DNA of 64,000 nt. It comes from Diphasiastrum complanatum (taxonomy: Eukaryota; Streptophyta; Lycopodiopsida; Lycopodiales; Lycopodiaceae). Location: positions 37,844,597-37,908,596 of the forward strand of contig CM055095.1 of assembly GCA_029204225.1 (NCBI GenBank). The letters run 5' to 3'. The stretch's first letter is position 1; every line of letters begins with the position of its first letter. The notes beneath the pieces are model-generated. The model was not told the DNA's origin. It searched no databases and saw nothing but the letters and a program-made list of their open reading frames with translations. The translations under genes and the position numbers were made by a program. Shown piece by piece: positions 55,604-64,000 of the stretch.

Positions 55604-55971
55604 GAGGAGTTTTGAGCTCCAAAAAGACCCTTTAAGAATTCGTGCAAGATGTAGTTTATATTATTAAAATATCATAACACTAATACTTTTGACTTGCCAT
55701 AACTTTTTAATCGTACTTTAGAAGTACGTCATCTAACATATCATTGGAAAGCCCTTGTTGAGCGCTTTCTAATGCACTAAACTCCGCTAAATTCGGACTT
55801 ACCACTAAAAAGTTATGCCATTTTTAGTGTGGAATCAAAATGTGGACTCAAAAAGTTATGTTACGTAGATTTTAAATTTGAGTGTTTTGATTGGTCCATG
55901 TGTAAAAAAAAATTGAGAAAAAATATAAAAAGAATCTTTACAAAGGGTCCTTTTTGGATTTAAAACTCCTC
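55604..55971. mobile_element. 368-bp TIR MITE with TA flanks
   Basis: The left end GAGGAGTTTTGAGCTCC and the reverse-complemented right end GAGGAGTTTTAAATCC pair over roughly 40 bp (CAAAAAG, GACCCTTT also match). Each end is preceded or followed by TA (55602-55603 and 55972-55973), as expected for Tc1/mariner-like target duplication. It is non-coding. Confidence 0.65.
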
Positions 55972-55977
55972 TAATGG

Positions 55978-58958
<2,981 letters not shown>

Positions 58959-59060
58959 CTCCTCGCAACACGATCTCTTCAATGTAGCTAGACCTCCTCG
59001 CAACAAGATCTCTTCAACTGTTCTACCGATAACTCCTCGCAATATGATCTCTTCAGCTGA
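58959..59060. repeat. Degenerate tandem repeat (three units)
   Basis: CTCCTCGCAACACGATCTCT or variants start near 58960, 58995 and 59035, spaced 34-40 bp. Confidence 0.6.
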
Positions 59061-60767
59061 TGCAAGTGTCTGTCTCAGAAGCAAGATACAGTTTGTGCTC
59101 TGTCTCAGCAGCAAGACACTGGTTGTGCTCTGATCACCTTATCACCTGTATCATGATGGGCTGACAATGACGACATACTGATTCACGTGGCCTTCACGTG
59201 GCCTTCATGTGCACGTCCAATACGATTGATAATGTTGAAAATGTCACAGTATCCCTGCCCAACAAGGGAAGAGCCAACAAACGAATGCCACGTGGATAGC
59301 CTCACCGTTGAGGAAACAATGCTCATGGCATAGGCTAGAATTGGGAACAAGAGTAAGGATATCCTTGGTCCTACAAAAACTATCTTGTTGTAGCATTTTT
59401 ATGCTTGATTTGAAAAGCTATAAATGTGAATGCTCCTAGAGTTCAGACCCTACAATTTTTTGAGAGCTTAGGATTATCTTTGAGAGATGCCTTTTGAGGA
59501 GATCATGTGAGGTATGCATCATCACACATCCATGATTCTAGATCTACTATTTTGTAGCAGTGACTGTAAGAACATCTAGGATGTTTCATCCTAATCTCCC
59601 TATAGGACCAAAATTTATTCCCTATCTTGTCACACCCTACCTGAATATAACAATATTGATAGGATCGAAGATGATGTATGAATAACAGATAGTTTCCATT
59701 CTTGGAGACTCTCGATTGAGAGAAAGATTAGGAAACCCAAAACCTTCTATTCTACCTATACTTGATTATAGTAGTTCTAGGGATGTGTGCATTCTAATCC
59801 TCTTCTGGGAAGATGAGAAGATTATCCATATGCCCCTAAAGCATTGGGACATGTTGACCCGATCTAAGAGCTTAGTAAGAGATCTGATAGAAGTGAGAGT
59901 AAGATCACGATAGAGAGGACTTAATTGAAATGCCATCATGGAATGCCTCTCGAGGTAGAGGTGATCTGAACATGAATTGTCTCTATCAGGAAACTTTTGC
60001 CAATGAGTCCGAGAAGAAGTCACCCATTTATTATTTCTATTCACGAGATTTCCATAGACACCTTTAAAAAGAGGATAAACTATTCAAAGTGAGACATAGT
60101 GCTAATACTAGCACCTTGGAAGTGTACGAGTTGAGTGACAATCTGATGTAGAGAGAATTGAGCAAAATATGGAGCTACGATTAGGGACTCCCTTATTCAT
60201 TGCCGGATTATGTTATAGAGAACTTGAACGACATTATTAGAAATACTGAAAGCGATCCACAGATTGTGTACGAGAAGGGATGTAGTTCAAGAACTCTAAT
60301 AGAAAGTAAGGTGTTGGTAAGATTACTTGTTTCATGGATATTAGAGTCGAATCACACTCATTTAATGGCTATACTTATGGAGGCATGAAAAACCTCCATT
60401 AGTTGCAAAGGTACAGTTTGACTGGTAAAGCATGTTTGGGATCGGTAATCAAGAGTAAATCACTCTCATAATGGCACGACATTTTAGAACAGTGGTGATG
60501 TATTCAGATTATGTCACCTTCTCCCAAATGTTCATCCCATGTTTCGAATGTTCTAAATTTGAAGGTGTTTGATTCATGACTGTAAGACTAACTCTCTTCA
60601 TTTGTTGTCCTTCAAATTCATCCAGCTTAAGAACAATTATCAACTTGTTATTTGCATTCTCAGATGTGATACCATGAAATTATATTGTGAATGTTAGCAA
60701 CTAATATTATGTCCATAAACAAATTGTTGGAATTGTCATAAGATAGAGATTCTCCCTTTGAACAATA
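59061..60767. other. No gene recognised
   Basis: Mixed AT-rich DNA without a supported gene. The plus-strand frame 59716-59913 and its surroundings look faintly protein-like but have no known motif. Confidence 0.35.
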
Positions 60768-61921
60768 TGTTGGATTATTCTCCTTCTTACCAATCGACTA
60801 ATCGGTTTTGCATAATTACACGAAGTTTACAACAGCAGGACCTGAGAAAAGAATCCCCAGGTATGTGTACGAAGGGACCACCTCTAAAATCCGCCTGTCA
60901 AAAATCCCGTTGAAAAATGCAGCTTCTCCATTTTCGCTTTTTTTGCCTGACAGAAATCTCGTGTAATATCACAGTCTCGCATTTTTCACTTTTTCCAAAG
61001 AGCCTCAAATGTTCAGAAAATGTCTCTAGCAAAGTGTGGGGCAACTCTAAATGAGATTTAAGGACACCTTCTCCTTTTTCTCGAAAAACCTGACAATGTC
61101 GCCTGTGGCTGTTTTAGTTCATTTCTGCAGAGCTATAGTTTTGGTTCATTTATGCAGATAGAACGTTTACGGCCAATTTCACTGCTTATCAGCAATCAAT
61201 GACAAGGACCGGATGGATGCCAGCTGATCACCAACCAATTGGCGATCACAATTGCTGACCTAATCTCTTAGTATAAATAGTTGTTCATATTCATATAGTT
61301 TTAATCATCATAGTTATCAGAAGAAGTTTTTGAATAGTTAGCTCTCTCTCTCTCAAGTCTGCGAGCTTGAATACTCCTGAGCATTCTAGTTCACTTCTTA
61401 GAGTTGTTTTAGAGATTGCTATTGCTCCACTGCTTATCAGCATAAGGCTTAATTCAGATTTTCATTTTTTATCGCTTAGAGATAGCATAGAGTACGCGGC
61501 TTCGATCCGCAACTTATTGTACTCATTTACTTCTATTACGTTTTCATACTGAATCAATACTAGCTTTCATTGCGTTCAGCTTCGTCTCAGAATATATGCG
61601 TTTCTGTGTTTCTTCGTGACTAATTCGCAAACAAATCACGACTAATTATTTGTTTGATGATTTTCGATGTTTAATTGTTTGGCTACGTAATCACTGTAGT
61701 ACTGGCAATTTCAAACTAGTTACTATAAGTTCAAATGTGATTTCTATCACTATTGTTTTGTTTGAAATTGATAGGCGTAGTCATGCATTGGAAAGATGAA
61801 GATAGTTTATTCCGCCATGCACAAAAAGTTTTCTTTCTAGACACTCGAATCATTTTCATTCGTTTCTTTTTCAAGTTCGTTATCTTTTCGAGCTAGACCT
61901 ATCTTTTGCACACCACTTTCC
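60768..61921 (+). repeat. Copia LTR, first of two adjacent copies
   Basis: It starts TGTTGGATTATTCTCC and runs about 1.15 kb to CACACCACTTTC. It matches the next 1.16 kb throughout (for example ACAAGGACCGGATGGATGCC and the GTATAAATAG TATA box at 61271). The last six bases present in the second copy (TCGACA) are missing here. Confidence 0.8.
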
Positions 61922-63081
61922 TATTGGATTATTCTCCTTCTTACCAATTGTCTAATCAGTTTTGATCTTCATCCATTGTTTATCCAGTTCTGCGGATTTT
62001 TTCATGTGTTTACACAGTCTGTAGAATTACAAGTGTTTTTACACAGTCTGCAGAATTACATGGAGTTTAACGACAGTGTCGCATTTTTCGCCTGACAAAA
62101 ATCTAGAGAAAAAATGCACTGTCACATTTTTTGCCTGTCAGGAATCTTGTGCAAATATTCAAAGTCGCATTTTTCGCTTTTTCCAAAGAGTCTCAAATGT
62201 TAAGGAAATGACTCTGGCAAAGTGTGGGGCAATCCTAAATGAGATTTAAAGGCACCTTCGTCTTTTTTCACTTTTTTGCAAAAAAACCCGACAATGTCAC
62301 CTATGGCTGTTTTAGTTCATTTCTGCAGAGCTACAGTTTTGGTTCATTTATGCAGACAGAACGTTTATGGCCAATTTCTCCACTTATCAGCAATCAATGA
62401 CAAGGACCGGATGGATGCCAGCGGATCACCAGCCAACTGGCGATCGCAATTGACGACCTAATTTCTTAGTATAAATAGCTGTTCATATTAATACAGATTG
62501 ATTCATTGAAAATCAGAATTATCAGAAGCGTTTGAATAGTTAGCTTTCTCTCTCGAGCCTGCGAGCTTGAACAGTCTTGAGCATTCTAGCTCACTTCTTA
62601 GAGTTGTTTTAGAGATTGTTATTGCGCTACTGCTCATTAGCATTGCGCATTAATTTAGACTTTCATTTTTAGCCGGTCAGAGATAGCATAGAGTACACGG
62701 CTTCAATCCGCAACTTTTTGTAGCCATTTACTGCTGTTCCGTTTTGAATTAGTACTATTCTTTATTGCGTTCAGTTTCGTCTCAGAATGTATGCGTTTCT
62801 ATATTTCTTTGCGAGTAATTATTTGTCTAATAATTTTCGATGCTTACTTCTTTGGCTACGTAATCATTGTAGTACTAATGATTTCAAAGTTAGTTACTAT
62901 AAGTTTAAACATGATTTCTATCACTATTGTCTTGTTTGAAATTGATAGGCGTAGTCATGCATTGGAAAGATGAAGATAGTTTATTCTTCCATGCACGAAA
63001 GGTTTTCTTTCTAGACACACAAATTATTTTCATTCGTTCCTTTTCGAGCTAGAACTATCTTCTGCATACCACTTTTCGACA
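61922..63081 (+). repeat. Copia LTR, second copy, next to the internal region
   Basis: It begins TATTGGATTATTCTCC (terminal TG eroded) and ends CCACTTTTCGACA directly before the primer-binding site. The TATA box is GTATAAATAG at 62469. Confidence 0.82.
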
Positions 63082-63093
63082 TGGTATCAGAGC
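63082..63093 (+). other. Primer-binding site of the second copia element
   Basis: TGGTATCAGAGC, directly after the LTR, complementary to initiator tRNA-Met. Confidence 0.88.
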
Positions 63094-63276
63094 TGTTTCA
63101 CTACTTCTTTATCTGATTCCAATATGACATCAGAGGGAAAGCTCTAATACTTCATATCTTTCATGATATCATACTCTTCAGTTATTTTCAACCTTTTAGT
63201 ATCAGAGAATTGATTTCTTATTGTTGGCATTACCACATCTTAGCATCATCGATACAATCGACAAACTAAGTTCTAG

Positions 63277-64000
63277 ATGGATTTTCAAAGTAAAGCCGGT
63301 CTTATCACAGACAAGCTGAATGGATCCAATTATTATTTGTGAAAATTTAAGATGAAGACCTTGCTAATTACCAGCGAATTATGGGATGTTGTTACAAGTA
63401 CAGAAGTAAAACCTGAAGACGATGACTCAAATTGGAAATCGAAGGACAGTAAAGCTTTTGTGCTTATTATCCTCAATATATCAGATACACAGATTGGACA
63501 CATACCAGCTAAAACGTCAAGAGACGTTTGGAACATTCTGAACTCACTATATGATGTGAGGGACGTAACTACTAAGTTACATCTACGAAGGAAATTCTTC
63601 ATATTCAAAATGTCTACTGTGATTCTCTTCAGAGTCACATTAACCAGTTTAAGAATCTTTTACAACATATGACCGCTGTCGGATCAGTCATAGATGATCA
63701 AGACGCAATTGTGACATTGCTTCAAGCTTGCCTTCTACATATGAGAACTGGGTGATGATCATATTGACACACTCAGATTTAATTCTTACTAGAGTTATCT
63801 CTATGTTGCAAATGAAGTCAATAGAAGAAGTCAAGTCTACTTCCTCCTCTCAGGCTCTATTTGTCAACAAGGCTCAAAGCGACAGAAGCAGAAAAGCTCC
63901 AAGAAGGCTGCAACGAATTAGAAATAGACTCAAGGTCAAGAACAATCATCGAATCCACAATCGAAGAAGATGATGTTTTGCAGGCATTGCAAGCACAATA
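63277..64000 (+). pseudogene. Ty1/copia gag, broken, continues beyond the window
   Basis: The ATG at 63277 gives MDFQSKAGLITDKLNGSNYY, the usual UBN2-type gag start. The expected Trp codon is then TGA (63342-63344). The frame continues with MKTLLITSELWDVVTS and DVWNILNSLYDVRDVTTKLH. Near 63620 a frame change occurs. Later pieces include ENWVMIILTHSD and, at the very end, the start of the zinc knuckle (MFCRHCKHN). Protease and pol lie outside the window. Confidence 0.8.

Overview
The window looks like nuclear DNA of a land plant, built almost entirely of mobile elements. Two LTR retrotransposons carry the plant-type primer-binding site TGGTATCAGAGC. Pol fragments are of Ty1/copia and Ty3/gypsy (chromovirus) type, genes have GT-AG introns, and a mitochondrial cox1 fragment keeps several codons where plants normally edit C to U. 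That much unedited cox1 would fit a fern, lycophyte or gymnosperm better than a flowering plant, but this is inference. No complete ordinary host gene was recognised; two unidentified exon-like pieces lie near 5 kb.

Layout. 0-3.3 kb: decayed gypsy remnants (a chromovirus integrase/chromodomain on +, gag pieces on -). 3.3-6.6 kb: mostly non-coding, with the exon-like pieces. 6.6-7.4 kb: an 800-bp hAT-type MITE with a perfect 8-bp target duplication. 7.4-25.9 kb: a chain of related hAT elements separated only by (AT)n tracts. It comprises an 11-kb head-to-head palindrome of two copies, a 0.54-kb miniature, a 4.6-kb deletion derivative and a 2.1-kb derivative. The family encodes a BED/DUF659 transposase in four exons with an unusually long AT-hook C-terminal extension. 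It also encodes a convergent 121-aa coiled-coil-like protein (here ORF2) with its own TATA/CCAAT promoter. ORF2 is intact in two copies although every transposase copy is broken.

25.9-31.7 kb: microsatellites, a tandem repeat, a hairpin repeat and unassigned sequence. 31.7-40.1 kb: a cluster that is probably one or more multi-gene mobile elements. It has a degenerate spliced transposase-like gene (+), a convergent decayed gene (-), and a tandemly duplicated divergent promoter block full of CACGTG G-boxes. Beyond these lie an intact 246-aa histone-H3-like gene, a decayed Ulp1-like cysteine protease, a small two-exon gene and another fragment. The H3-like gene is the most unusual item: it has a recognisable H3 fold, an ARTK tail start without the K9 position, and a basic C-terminal extension.

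40.8-49.2 kb: a copia fragment, a long copia element (5' LTR, PBS, almost complete gag-pol) cut at its 3' end, fused to a reverse-oriented gypsy pol. 49-64 kb: unassigned AT-rich DNA holding a protein-kinase pseudogene next to a PIF1-type helicase end, a small TIR element, the cox1 insertion, and a second copia element. That copia starts with two adjacent LTRs and runs off the window in gag.

Functional links that the sequence supports: hAT transposase, ORF2, CATAG termini and GGTACC subterminal repeats as one transposition module; and the H3-like gene with the divergent G-box promoter and the Ulp1-like gene as parts of one element.
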